Below are positions 25,483 to 34,156 of a stretch of DNA of 64,000 bases, in pieces. Source of the DNA: CAWKKW01 sp963850345 (GTDB taxonomy: Bacteria > Acidobacteriota > Terriglobia > Terriglobales > Acidobacteriaceae); contig CAWKKW010000004.1 of the NCBI GenBank assembly GCA_963850345.1, forward strand, positions 310,001 through 374,000, in the 5' to 3' direction. The notes beneath the pieces were generated by a model. It searched no databases. It saw only the letters and a program-made list of their open reading frames with translations, and had not been told where the DNA came from. The translations under genes and the position numbers were made by a program. Numbering within the stretch: the stretch's first letter is position 1; every line of letters begins with the position of its first letter.

Positions 25483-25899
25483 CTATTGCAGTTCGTAGCC
25501 GGCGAAGAAGTAGCCGATTTCAAAGGCGGCGGTATCTTCGGCATCCGAACCGTGGATCGCGTTCTCTTCAATCGAGCCCGCGAACTTCTTGCGAATCGTG
25601 CCCTCGTCGGCATTGGCCGGGTTGGTGGCGCCCATCAGCTTGCGCAGATCCGCAATCGCGTTTTCCTTCTCCAGCACCATGGGGAAGATCGCGCCCGAGG
25701 ACATAAAGCTGGTTAACGAATCGAAGAACGGGCGTTCCTTGTGCACTGCATAGAAACCCTGAGCGGTCGTCTTTGAAATGGAGAGTTTCTTGATGGCGAT
25801 GATCTTGAAGCCGGCCTTCTCAATCTCGGCGAGAATGGCCCCCGCGTAGCCTTTGCGAACGGCGTCGGGCTTGATGATGCTGAACGTGCGCTGCGACAT
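25483..25899 (-). CDS. ndk: Nucleoside diphosphate kinase
   Basis: 138 residues, full length. It transfers the gamma-phosphate from ATP to other nucleoside diphosphates through a phosphohistidine. The active-site His is in 'ENAIHGSDAEDTAAFEI', and the nucleotide-binding 'TFSIIKPDAVRKG' and 'FMSSGAIFPMVLEKENAI' segments are present. The motif 'SGAIFPMVLE' differs from the common 'SGPVVAMVLE' by a Pro-to-Ala change and a bulky Phe/Pro pair. GGAG is 6 nt before the ATG. It follows sucCD on the same strand with 84 nt between. Confidence 0.97.
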   Translation of the reverse strand: MSQRTFSIIKPDAVRKGYAGAILAEIEKAGFKIIAIKKLSISKTTAQGFYAVHKERPFFDSLTSFMSSGAIFPMVLEKENAIADLRKLMGATNPANADEGTIRKKFAGSIEENAIHGSDAEDTAAFEIGYFFAGYELQ

Positions 25900-25983
25900 G
25901 AATTGCTCCTGAACCTGGCCCGTAGCCGAGGATGCGTGAGTGAAAACGTCAAAGTTTGCGATAGACCGCTCGCAGGGAAACGG

Positions 25984-26856
25984 CTACTTGCCGATGACCC
26001 GAGCCAGCGTTTCCCCGATAGCAGCGGGGCTTTCGACTACGTGAATGCCGGCAGCGGTGAGTGCCTTCATCTTGTCCGCGGCTGTTCCCTGTCCGCCTGA
26101 GATGATCGCGCCGGCGTGCCCCATGCGACGGCCTGGAGGCGCTGTCTGCCCGGCGATGAATCCGATGACCGGCTTTTTGACATGCTGCTTCACAAACTCC
26201 GCCGCAGCCTCTTCTGCCGTGCCGCCGATCTCTCCGATCAGGATGATCGATTCGGTTTCAGGATCATCATTGAGCAAGCGCAGCGCGTCTACGTGCGTGG
26301 TGCCGATGATGGGATCTCCGCCGATGCCGATCGCGGTGGACTGCCCGATGCCACGCTGCGTCAACTGGTAGACCGCCTCGTAGGTGAGCGTGCCCGAGCG
26401 CGACACAATGCCGACCGAGCCCTCCTTGTGAATGCGTCCCGGCATGATGCCAATCTTGGCCTTGCCTGGCGAGATGACGCCGGGGCAGTTAGGACCGATC
26501 AGCCGCGACTTAGAATCCTTGAGCACGCTCCACACGCGAATCATGTCGTTCGAAGGAATGCCTTCAGTGATGCACACAATCAGTGGCAGGCCCGCGTCTT
26601 CCGCCTCGAGAATCGCATCCGCAGCGAACGGCGGCGGTACGAAGATCACCGTCGCGTTGGCTCCCGTTGCCTCCACCGCCTGCTGCACGGTGTCGAATAC
26701 CGGCCAGCCTTCGTGCGTGGTGCCCCCTTTGCCGGGCGTGACTCCGCCGACTACTTTGGTGCCATATTCGGCGGCGCCTTTGGCGTGAAATGTGCCCTCG
26801 CGACCAGTAATACCCTGCACGATGAGGCGCGTATTTTTATCGACCAGTACTGCCAT
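25984..26856 (-). CDS. sucD: Succinyl-CoA synthetase alpha subunit
   Basis: 290 residues. The CoA-binding N-terminal domain has 'RLIVQGITGREGTFHAKGAAEYGT', and the ligase domain 'RLIGPNCPGVISPGKAKIGIMPG'. The phosphohistidine loop is 'RRMGHAGAIISGGQGTAADK'. With SucC it makes succinate and ATP/GTP from succinyl-CoA in the TCA cycle. The start codon overlaps the last base of the sucC stop (TAATG), so the subunits are co-translated. Confidence 0.98.
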   Translation of the reverse strand: MAVLVDKNTRLIVQGITGREGTFHAKGAAEYGTKVVGGVTPGKGGTTHEGWPVFDTVQQAVEATGANATVIFVPPPFAADAILEAEDAGLPLIVCITEGIPSNDMIRVWSVLKDSKSRLIGPNCPGVISPGKAKIGIMPGRIHKEGSVGIVSRSGTLTYEAVYQLTQRGIGQSTAIGIGGDPIIGTTHVDALRLLNDDPETESIILIGEIGGTAEEAAAEFVKQHVKKPVIGFIAGQTAPPGRRMGHAGAIISGGQGTAADKMKALTAAGIHVVESPAAIGETLARVIGK

Positions 26857-28034
26857 TAGTTCGCCCCCTTCGCTGCGGCAACCACGGTATCCGCGGCTTC
26901 CTTCATGGTTGCTCCTACTTGGAAATTCAGCCCCGAGTCGGCCAGGATCTTGCGTCCCTCTTCGACATTCGTGCCTTCAAGCCGCAGCACGATCGGCACT
27001 TTCACGTTCAGATTCTTGGCCGCGGCCACGACGCCCTGAGCCAGCGTGTCGACGCGCAGGATGCCGCCAAAGATGTTGATGAAGATGGCTTTCACATTTT
27101 TGTCGGAGAGCAGAATTTCAAAGGCGTGCTCGATCTGCTGCTGGTTCGCGCCGCCGCCCACGTCAAGGAAGTTGGCCGGCGAGCCGCCCGCGTACTGGAT
27201 GATGTCCATGGTCGCCATTGCGAGACCTGCGCCATTGACCATGCAGGCGATGTTGCCGTCCAGCTTGATGTAGTTGAGCCCGTACTTCGACGCTTCCACT
27301 TCGAGCGGGTCTTCTTCGTTCACATCGCGAAGTTCCTTCAGCTCCTTATGGCGGAAAATCGCGTTGTCGTCGAAGTTGATCTTGCAATCGAGCGCGAAGA
27401 GCTTGTCGTCCTTGGTGGTGATGAAAGGATTGATCTCGAGCAGCGAAGCGTCGGTCTCCATGTAAGCGCGGTACAGCCCGGTCATGAACTTGACTGCTTC
27501 GTTGATTTGCGTTGACTTGAGCCCGAGCGCGAATGCGAGCTTGCGCGCCTGGTAGGGCTGAAAACCGACGGCGGGATCGATGTAGGCCTTGAAGATGGCG
27601 TCTGGATCTTTGGCCGCAACCTCTTCGATCTCCATACCGCCTGCCTTCGAGGCCATGAAGACCAGCTTGGCTGCGGCGCGATCGAGCACGATGCCGAGAT
27701 ACAGTTCGCGGTCGATGTTGGCGGTCTCTTCTATCAGCAGGCGGCGAACCTTCTGGCCTTCGGGACCGGTCTGATGCGTGACCAACTGCATGCCGAGGAT
27801 CTGCTTGGCATACTCCTCTGCCTGGTCGGCCGTCTTCGCGACCTTGACGCCGCCGCCCTTACCGCGGCCTCCAGCGTGGATCTGCGCCTTGACGACTACA
27901 CCGGTCGCGCCCTGCGCAAACAGCCGCTTGGTTACGTCGACGGCTTCGTCGAACGTGTTCGCCACTTCACCCCGGGGCACGGCCACGCCGTACTTCGCCA
28001 GGATGTCCTTCGCCTGATACTCGTGAATTTTCAT
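26856..28034 (-). CDS. sucC: Succinyl-CoA synthetase beta subunit
   Basis: 392 residues. The ATP-grasp N-terminal half begins 'MKIHEYQAKDILAKYGVAVP' and contains 'VVVKAQIHAGGRGKGGGVK', 'EINPFITTKDDKLFALDCKI' and 'NGAGLAMATMDIIQYAGG'. The C-terminal half ends in the CoA-ligase fold with 'FINIFGGILRVD' and 'PIVLRLEGTNVEEGR'. All landmarks of the ADP/GDP-forming enzyme are present; nucleotide preference cannot be read. AGGA lies about 10 nt before the ATG. First gene of sucCD, divergent from trpD. Confidence 0.98.
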   Translation of the reverse strand: MKIHEYQAKDILAKYGVAVPRGEVANTFDEAVDVTKRLFAQGATGVVVKAQIHAGGRGKGGGVKVAKTADQAEEYAKQILGMQLVTHQTGPEGQKVRRLLIEETANIDRELYLGIVLDRAAAKLVFMASKAGGMEIEEVAAKDPDAIFKAYIDPAVGFQPYQARKLAFALGLKSTQINEAVKFMTGLYRAYMETDASLLEINPFITTKDDKLFALDCKINFDDNAIFRHKELKELRDVNEEDPLEVEASKYGLNYIKLDGNIACMVNGAGLAMATMDIIQYAGGSPANFLDVGGGANQQQIEHAFEILLSDKNVKAIFINIFGGILRVDTLAQGVVAAAKNLNVKVPIVLRLEGTNVEEGRKILADSGLNFQVGATMKEAADTVVAAAKGAN

Positions 28035-28248
28035 ACGTGATCGTTTCCTGCCCCGACGAACACACTCGAATGGGGATTCCGGCTCTCACCGGAGGCTGGC
28101 GCGGTTGCTCTCGCGCGTGAACCGCAATACTGGTGGACAACTCATAGTAGCGGACGGGAAGAACGCTGGGCAAACCGCCGACGGATAGCGACGACAGGCA
28201 AGCTCCGATAGCATGAGTAGGGATTCGCACGGGGTTAGGCCGCTCGCA

Positions 28249-29307
28249 ATGGACGATTTGACACAGATGCTGAAGCTGGTCGCCGAGGAGCACGGCACGC
28301 TGAGCCGCGACCAGGCTCGGCTGGCGCTCAAGGCGTTGCTTGCCGCGCCTGCCTCCGATGCCGCCGCGGACGCGCAGATTGCGGCGTTGCTCTCGGGCCT
28401 CGCGTCGCGTGGCGAAACGGCCGAGGAACTGACCGGCTTCGCCATCGCGATGCGCGAGCTTGCCGAGCCGATTCCGCTCACCGACGCCGAGCGCGAAGCC
28501 CTGGTGGATACCTGCGGCACGGGCGGCGATGGACTGGGTACGTTCAACATCTCCACCGGTGCTGCGCTGGTGGCCGCCGCAGCCGGGGCCAAAGTGGCGA
28601 AGCACGGCAATCGCGGCGTGACTTCGAAGTGCGGTTCGGCGGATGTGCTCGAAGCCTTGGGAGTTCCTGTAGCTCTAACTCCGGAACAGGCGGTCGAGTG
28701 TCTGCGTGCTACGGGCTTCACGTTTCTGTACGCGCCGCTGCTGCACCCCTCAATGAAGCGTGTGCAACCGGTGCGCCGCGCCCTTGGATTTCGCACCATC
28801 TTCAACCTCGCGGGACCGCTCACCAACCCTGCCGGAGCGCGAGCCCAGGTCATGGGCGTGTTTTCGTCAGCGAAGCTTCCGCTGGTCGCCGAGGCGATGG
28901 CCAGGCTCGGCGTACGGCACGCGTTTGTGGTCCACGGCAGGGACGGGCTGGACGAGCTCACGCTGACCGGCGAAAGCGAAGTGGCCGAGATCCGCGACCA
29001 CAGCATTCGGCTCTTTCGCTTTGAGCCAGAGAGCGCCGGCCTGCCTCGTGCGTCTATAGAAGCACTGCAGGGCGATCAAACACCTGCAGGAAACGCGGCC
29101 ATGCTGGAGGCGATCTTTGCCGGCGATCGAGGACCGCGACGGAACGTAGTGCTGCTGAATGCGGCGGCCGCGCTGGTTGCGGCGGGCCTGGCGGGCGACT
29201 TCGGAGAGGGCGTAGCGATGGGCGCCGCGGCAATCGATTCAGGAAAGGCTATGCGCACGCTGCACGGGCTGCGTGAGTTCGGCAGCGAATTGCTGGTGGC
29301 GAGATAA
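28249..29307 (+). CDS. trpD: Anthranilate phosphoribosyltransferase
   Basis: About 352 residues. The PRPP-binding signature 'DTCGTGGDGLGTFNISTG' and 'KHGNRGVTSKCGSADVLEALG' are diagnostic, with 'RRALGFRTIFNLAGPLTNP' downstream. It joins anthranilate to PRPP in tryptophan synthesis. No other trp gene is adjacent, so the pathway is split up in this genome. The ATG at 28249 gives the normal N-terminus; an ATG at 28213 adds 12 residues. Neither has a strong ribosome site. Confidence 0.96.
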   Translation: MDDLTQMLKLVAEEHGTLSRDQARLALKALLAAPASDAAADAQIAALLSGLASRGETAEELTGFAIAMRELAEPIPLTDAEREALVDTCGTGGDGLGTFNISTGAALVAAAAGAKVAKHGNRGVTSKCGSADVLEALGVPVALTPEQAVECLRATGFTFLYAPLLHPSMKRVQPVRRALGFRTIFNLAGPLTNPAGARAQVMGVFSSAKLPLVAEAMARLGVRHAFVVHGRDGLDELTLTGESEVAEIRDHSIRLFRFEPESAGLPRASIEALQGDQTPAGNAAMLEAIFAGDRGPRRNVVLLNAAAALVAAGLAGDFGEGVAMGAAAIDSGKAMRTLHGLREFGSELLVAR

Positions 29308-29329
29308 ACAGCGGAACGAGGGAACGACG

Positions 29330-30094
29330 ATGGTAAGAGAACCACGCAACTCGGAGAAGCGAACGACGAAACTTGGCTTGGCGATTTCGGGATTGGTCTG
29401 CGGCCTGTTGCTCTCCGGCACGGCTGAGGCTCAGCAGATACAGGTGAACAAGGACAACCGCACCATTGCCATTACTGCGACGGATAAGGCCTCGGCTGAC
29501 GCAGACACCGCGGTCGTTCACATCGGGTTTCAGGTGTTTGCTCCCGATTCGGCGACCGCGTACGCCAAGGGCTCGCAGATCTCGAACGCAGTGGTCGCTG
29601 CGCTCACCAAGGCGGGCGTGAGCGCGAAGATGATTCGAAGCGAGAACCAGTCGCTGCACCCCAACAACTTCTTCAACGATAAGGATACGGAGCAGGAGCG
29701 AGCCAGAAAGCAGTTTGCACTGGAGCAAACCTGGACCGTCGATACCTCGGCGAAGTACGCCGCCGACGTCTTACACACCGCGGTGCAGGCGGGAGCAAAC
29801 AACTCCGGCTCGATCGACTGGGAGGTTACCGATCGAAAAGCGCTGCAGGCTGAGGCGGCCGCAAACGCGTTGAGCAAGGGTCAGGCGATTGCCGCGCAGA
29901 TGGCCAAAGGTCTCGGCGTGAAACTGATCGGGCTTATCTACGCCAGCAATCAGGCTCCCGAGACGGGGGTTCGCCCGGTTGCATTTGAAACCATGGCGAA
30001 GTTGGAGCGCGCGCCCGCGGCACAGCCACTTGCCATCAAACCCGGCAAGATCGAAGAGAATGCTACCGTGTACGCCGTCTTTGCCATAGAGTAA
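29330..30094 (+). CDS. Exported SIMPL-domain (DUF541) protein
   Basis: 254 residues. A signal peptide ('TKLGLAISGLVCGLLLSGTAEAQ') precedes the SIMPL domain: 'NRTIAITATDKASADADTAVVHIGF' opens it, followed by 'ISNAVVAALTKAGVSAKMIRSENQSL', 'VLHTAVQAGANNSGSIDWEVTDR' and 'AIAAQMAKGLGVKLIGLIY'. DUF541 proteins form ring-like oligomers in the periplasm or surface of bacteria; a general biochemical role is not established. A GAGGGA stretch precedes the ATG at 29330, 22 nt after trpD, so co-transcription is likely. Confidence 0.9.
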   Translation: MVREPRNSEKRTTKLGLAISGLVCGLLLSGTAEAQQIQVNKDNRTIAITATDKASADADTAVVHIGFQVFAPDSATAYAKGSQISNAVVAALTKAGVSAKMIRSENQSLHPNNFFNDKDTEQERARKQFALEQTWTVDTSAKYAADVLHTAVQAGANNSGSIDWEVTDRKALQAEAAANALSKGQAIAAQMAKGLGVKLIGLIYASNQAPETGVRPVAFETMAKLERAPAAQPLAIKPGKIEENATVYAVFAIE

Positions 30095-30183
30095 TGCGTC
30101 GAAGACTCATGCGACGAAACGAACAGGCGCCGCAACCGAGCCGCCGCGAGCGCATCGGAAGATGATACGTACAGGACAACACC

Positions 30184-30792
30184 ATGGATGAATGCCGTGA
30201 ACTACACCCTACGCCGGAAGCCGAAGAGGTCTTCAAACGCTGGCTGGAGCATTTGGACGAAGAGTTCAGCAAGCACAAGAAGCCGTCATTGCGCGGCGAA
30301 CTGGTGCGCGATGCCCTGCACCAGCTATTTCTCGGCAGGCCGCATGGCGGCAAGCTGAACTTCACGCTGACGACCGAACTGCCGGCGAACGTCCTGCAAC
30401 TCACGCTCGATCCATCGAATGTGACGCTCGAGGGCGAGTACGACAAGCAAGTGGACGTGCAGAAGTACTGCGAACGCAAGCCCCTGATCTGGTTCTGGCA
30501 GATGTTTGACCGCTCGCCAGTGGGCATGAACCACTGGCTCGGCTATCGATTTCGTGCCATGTTGGGGCGGCACATTTTCAAGAGCATCGGGAAGAACGTG
30601 AAGATCTATCCCGGCCTCGAGTTCACCTTTGGCTACAACATCACCGTGGAAGACGAAGTGACCATCCACAACTACGTGAGACTCGACGATCGCCAGGAAA
30701 TTACGCTGAAGAAGGGCGCAGTGCTGGCCGAGTACGCCGTGCTTCCGGAGAACAAGAAGGGGCAAGGGACGCAACCAGGCAGCCAGGAATAA
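30184..30792 (+). CDS. Acyltransferase of the hexapeptide-repeat type, C-terminally truncated
   Basis: 202 residues. The first 120 form a helical and beta domain of unknown family ('HLDEEFSKHKKPSLRGELVRD', one residue run shown only in part: FSKHKKPSLRGELV). From 'KSIGKNVKIYPGLEFTFGYNITVEDEV' onward a left-handed beta-helix begins, but after two or three turns ('VTIHNYVRLDDRQEITLKKGAVL') the repeats stop and the chain ends in a polar tail 'ENKKGQGTQPGSQE'. Relatives I recall carry a much longer beta-helix with the acyl-CoA site and a final 'PA' motif, absent here. It could be a decayed gene or a non-catalytic remnant. AGGA lies 7 nt before the ATG. Confidence 0.6.
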   Translation: MDECRELHPTPEAEEVFKRWLEHLDEEFSKHKKPSLRGELVRDALHQLFLGRPHGGKLNFTLTTELPANVLQLTLDPSNVTLEGEYDKQVDVQKYCERKPLIWFWQMFDRSPVGMNHWLGYRFRAMLGRHIFKSIGKNVKIYPGLEFTFGYNITVEDEVTIHNYVRLDDRQEITLKKGAVLAEYAVLPENKKGQGTQPGSQE

Positions 30793-30841
30793 GGGGCCTT
30801 TGTACGGCGGCATCTTCGATGGAGCGGTGAGACCGCTGCCT

Positions 30842-32107
30842 CTACTGCGTGGAAGCGCTCCCCTTCTCGCGCAGGATGTAATGCTCCAGGTAGCTTCGCA
30901 GTTGATCGCGGTGGGCATCGCGATAGCCCGGGTAATCTTTCGCAATGCTGCCGTCGGCGCCGCTGATCAGGATCCAGGGTTCGAGCATCCCTGCCTTGTC
31001 CAGATCGAGCAGGCTGCTCAGGCCCGCGTCGAGTTTTTCGGGCGGCAGATTCTGCTGGCGGACCGAAACCGCCACCGCATGCAGACACTCCGATTCTTCG
31101 CGGAGGGTGTGCCGATACTCCTTCATATCGGGGAATGCCTTGGGAAAATCTTCCTGCCGCCAGGACGCCCGAAGTTGCGCGTATTTCGCCCAGGCAGCCG
31201 TCGCGGGATCATCGGGGTTGGGCTTGACGGGGTCGGCGAGCTCGTTCTTCCCACCGGTAGTCGTAATCGCGGGACGCTGAATCTCCGGAGCCTGGAGAAT
31301 CGCCTGGTGGCGCGGCGCCCACTGAATCAGACCGGACCACGCAGTTTTGCTGTATGGCTCAGCAACGATGGCGTCGATGAATTTGCTGCGAGCGTCTTCC
31401 GGATGACCCGAGGCTTCAAGCGAATCTCCCCAATAGCGATAGGCGGACTCGCGGTTCGGATTGATGGCCACTGCCTTGGCAAACCATTGCCCGGCCGTTC
31501 CGGCGTCGTGCTGAGCAAAGGCCGCATCCCCGGCGAAGAGGGCCGCTTCGTAGACCCCGGGATTTGCTGCGGCTGCGGCAGAGTAGGCCTTGTAGGCGGC
31601 GGGAAAGTCTCCTCGCGAGAACGCCGCCTCGCCATCGTTCATCAGCGTGCCGGCATCTCCCGGAGCAATGCTGGTGAAGTCCGACGGATGATCCGGATCG
31701 ATACCCAGCAGAACGCCGAGATAATCGCCATGGTCGCCAAGCCGCTGCGCGGTTAGCCCCTGATCGTGCGCGCGGACCAGCAACTTCCGCCGTTTCGCGG
31801 GATCCTTCACCGTCGCTGACTCCGCCAACAGGCAGGCGCCCAGGCGCTCCGCATAGAGAGATTCTTCGGGGAACCGCTTGGCCAGGTCGTCATAGATCGG
31901 CAGCGCGTCGATCATCTTGCCTTGCTTGTAGAAGTCGGCCGCGCGCGTGGCCTCGCTGTTAGGAGCCGGGCTGGCGTCGGTAGAGCCGACCTGTGCGGCG
32001 ATATGAGTGGCAGGAAACGCGAGAATCGGCAGCAAGACCAGCCACGAAAACCGGACCGGATGAAACGCGGATCGACTCCGCCCTATGTCTAACCTGATGT
32101 GTCCCAA
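30842..32107 (-). CDS. Exported TPR-repeat protein
   Basis: About 421 residues. A signal sequence 'RFSWLVLLPILAFPATHIAAQ' is followed by tetratricopeptide repeats: 'AADFYKQGKMIDALPIYDDLAKRFPEE', given in part as FYKQGKMIDALPIYDDLAKR, then 'GEAAFSRGDFPAAYKAYSAA', 'AGDAAFAQHDAGTAGQWFAK' and 'YWGDSLEASGHPEDARSKF'. TPRs mediate protein contact. The C-terminal 130 residues ('LRASWRQEDFPKAFPD') are not repeats. No ATG is available before the signal sequence; I chose the TTG at 32107 because GGAGGG lies 7 nt upstream, rather than the TTG at 32113. Confidence 0.82.
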   Translation of the reverse strand: MGHIRLDIGRSRSAFHPVRFSWLVLLPILAFPATHIAAQVGSTDASPAPNSEATRAADFYKQGKMIDALPIYDDLAKRFPEESLYAERLGACLLAESATVKDPAKRRKLLVRAHDQGLTAQRLGDHGDYLGVLLGIDPDHPSDFTSIAPGDAGTLMNDGEAAFSRGDFPAAYKAYSAAAAANPGVYEAALFAGDAAFAQHDAGTAGQWFAKAVAINPNRESAYRYWGDSLEASGHPEDARSKFIDAIVAEPYSKTAWSGLIQWAPRHQAILQAPEIQRPAITTTGGKNELADPVKPNPDDPATAAWAKYAQLRASWRQEDFPKAFPDMKEYRHTLREESECLHAVAVSVRQQNLPPEKLDAGLSSLLDLDKAGMLEPWILISGADGSIAKDYPGYRDAHRDQLRSYLEHYILREKGSASTQ

Positions 32108-32189
32108 ACGCAATTCCCTCCCGGCAGAATCAGCCCCGCCCGCATGCTACCATCAGATTTCCCTGAGAGCCCTGGAGAATCGCCGAACG

Positions 32190-32900
32190 ATGGGTCAACA
32201 AGACTTTGTCCTAAAGCTTTTTGAATTTGCGATTTTGCTGTTTGCGTTGAGCCTCCACGAGGCCTCGCACGCCTGGATGGCTTCCCGGCTCGGCGATCCC
32301 ACAGCACGCATGCTGGGCCGGGTCACATTGAACCCGATCAAGCACATCGACCCCGTGGGTACGGTGCTGATTCCGCTGGCCATGCTCTTCCTTCCAGGAT
32401 TTGGCCGGTTTCTGATCGGTTGGGCCAAGCCGACGCCGGTCACTACCCGAAACTTCAAGAATTTTCGACGCGACGACATCCTCACCACCCTGGCGGGTCC
32501 CCTCAGCAACTTCCTTACCGCGATGGTCGCCTTCATCGCGCTGATCACCATGAGCCTGGTAAGTCCGGCGGGCAAGCTGGCGGTGCAGGCTTCGGTCTTC
32601 GCGGGCAATCACGTAACCTTCCCGATCGAGGGACCGCTGCCCACCTTCTTTCCCGTGGCGCTCATCCTGTATCTGGCAACGCTGGTGAACCTGTTCCTGG
32701 CGGTCTTCAACCTGCTCCCCCTGCCGCCACTCGATGGCAGCCACATCTTCCGGCATATGCTGCCCGGGCGCTTCACACGGGTCTATGACTCCCTGGGCAT
32801 GTTCAGCATCATCCTGATCCTATTCCTCGGAGGTCGGGTGGTCGGGGTGGTCGTGAATCCGCTGCTCAACACCGTAAACTCCGTGCTGCTGGGCAGGTAA
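32190..32900 (+). CDS. Site-2 protease family (M50) membrane metallopeptidase
   Basis: About 236 residues, all membrane-embedded. The zinc motif HExxH appears as 'LSLHEASHAWMASRLGD' (His23, Glu24, His27) in the first helix, and the third ligand region 'FNLLPLPPLDGSHIFRHML' (Asn-Leu-Leu-Pro-x-x-x-x-Asp-Gly) in the fourth. No PDZ domain is present, so this is the small, Rip-unrelated group of unknown substrate rather than RseP. The start at 32190 follows a GGAG at about 12 nt. It lies upstream of trpS with about 160 nt between. Confidence 0.92.
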   Translation: MGQQDFVLKLFEFAILLFALSLHEASHAWMASRLGDPTARMLGRVTLNPIKHIDPVGTVLIPLAMLFLPGFGRFLIGWAKPTPVTTRNFKNFRRDDILTTLAGPLSNFLTAMVAFIALITMSLVSPAGKLAVQASVFAGNHVTFPIEGPLPTFFPVALILYLATLVNLFLAVFNLLPLPPLDGSHIFRHMLPGRFTRVYDSLGMFSIILILFLGGRVVGVVVNPLLNTVNSVLLGR

Positions 32901-33064
32901 TACCCGGGGTCGTCTGACAAGCGGAAAGTTATAGATCTGGCACAGTCGCGCTCAAAAGGGGCAGGAGTTCCCGCGCATTCCGTACAATGGAGACAAATCC
33001 CACGGAATGCGAATGGCTCCCGTGCAGCAATTCTCGACTGAAGGAACTTGTGGCGGCTGATTCT

Positions 33065-34156
33065 GTGACCCAACCTAAGCGTGTGCTGAGCGGCATGCGT
33101 CCCACCGGCAAGCTGCATCTGGGCAATTACATGGGTGCACTCTACAACTGGGTGAAGCTGCAGAACGAAGTGGATGCGGCCGGAAACCCCCTGTATGACT
33201 GCTACTTCTTCATCGCCGACTGGCATGCACTCACCACCGACTACGCCGACCTCTCGCGCCTGCCGGAAAACATCTGGGAAGTGGCCTTGGACTTCGTAGC
33301 CGCCGGGTTGGATCCGGAAAAAAGCGTCATCTTCGTGCAGAGCCAGGTAAAGCAGCATGCGGAGCTGCACCTGCTGCTCTCGATGATCACCCCGCTGAGT
33401 TGGCTCGAGCGCGTGCCCAGCTTCAAAGACCAGCAGGAACAGCTCAAAGAGAAAGACCTGGGCACCTATGGATTCCTGGGCTACCCACTGCTGCAGGCGG
33501 CCGACATTCTCATCTACCAGCCGAGCTTCGTTCCTGTAGGCCACGATCAGATCGCACACGTTGAGTTGACCCGCGAGGTCGCGCGGCGTTTCAACGCCCA
33601 CTTCCCCGGCCCAGGGCATGCGCCTGCGGGACGGCCTGAGGAAGGCGCGGTTGGCCTGGGTATTCTGCCCGAACCGCAAGTCCTGCTCACTCCATCGCCC
33701 AAGCTGCCTGGGACCGATGGGCGGAAGATGTCGAAGAGCTACGGCAACACCATCATGCTCTCTGAGCCGGAAGCGGACATCCGTAAGAAGCTCAAGACCA
33801 TGGTGACGGACCCTGCGCGCGTCCGGCGCACCGATCCGGGCGACCCCGACAAGTGTCCGGTCGGCGACTTGCACAAGGTCTTTTCGAGCGAAGAAACGCT
33901 GGCTAAGGTGTACGCGGGCTGTCGTTCCGCAGGCATCGGCTGCATTGAGTGCAAGGGTTGGGCGGCGGATTCGATTGTGGCCGCGCTCGCTCCCATTCAA
34001 GAGAGGCGCCGCCGGCTGGAGGAGAATCCTGCCATGGTGACCGAGATTTTGGCAGACGGCAATCGGCGCGCAGCCGCCCGAGCGGAACAGACCATGCAGG
34101 AAGTGCGCGCGGCCATGCAGCTTTCCTTACCAGTTGCGGATGCAGTGTCGCAATGA
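33065..34156 (+). CDS. trpS: Tryptophanyl-tRNA synthetase
   Basis: Class I synthetase. The HIGH motif is 'RPTGKLHLGNYMGAL' and the KMSKS loop is 'DGRKMSKSYGNTIML'. 'LLQAADILIYQPSFVPVGHDQIAHVELTRE' (seen as AADILIYQPSFVPVGHDQ) is the tRNA-Trp/ATP pocket. The C-terminal part has an inserted segment with two Cys pairs ('CRSAGIGCIECKGW'), which may be a small metal-binding knuckle. I start at the GTG at 33065, giving a normal N-terminus; an ATG at 32987 would add 26 residues without a ribosome site, and it overlaps a TACAAT box. The stop overlaps scpA (ATGA). Confidence 0.95.
   Translation: MTQPKRVLSGMRPTGKLHLGNYMGALYNWVKLQNEVDAAGNPLYDCYFFIADWHALTTDYADLSRLPENIWEVALDFVAAGLDPEKSVIFVQSQVKQHAELHLLLSMITPLSWLERVPSFKDQQEQLKEKDLGTYGFLGYPLLQAADILIYQPSFVPVGHDQIAHVELTREVARRFNAHFPGPGHAPAGRPEEGAVGLGILPEPQVLLTPSPKLPGTDGRKMSKSYGNTIMLSEPEADIRKKLKTMVTDPARVRRTDPGDPDKCPVGDLHKVFSSEETLAKVYAGCRSAGIGCIECKGWAADSIVAALAPIQERRRRLEENPAMVTEILADGNRRAAARAEQTMQEVRAAMQLSLPVADAVSQ

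Noticed and set aside
25152..25613. A 153-codon minus-strand frame downstream of ndk
   Set aside because: It overlaps the end of ndk in another frame and runs through the terminator and the putative RNA; no domain is visible.
30800..31756. A 318-codon plus-strand frame opposite the TPR gene
   Set aside because: Shadow of a signal-peptide-bearing TPR protein with clear repeats on the other strand.
32783..34000. A 405-codon minus-strand frame opposite trpS
   Set aside because: Shadow of trpS, which has both class I motifs.
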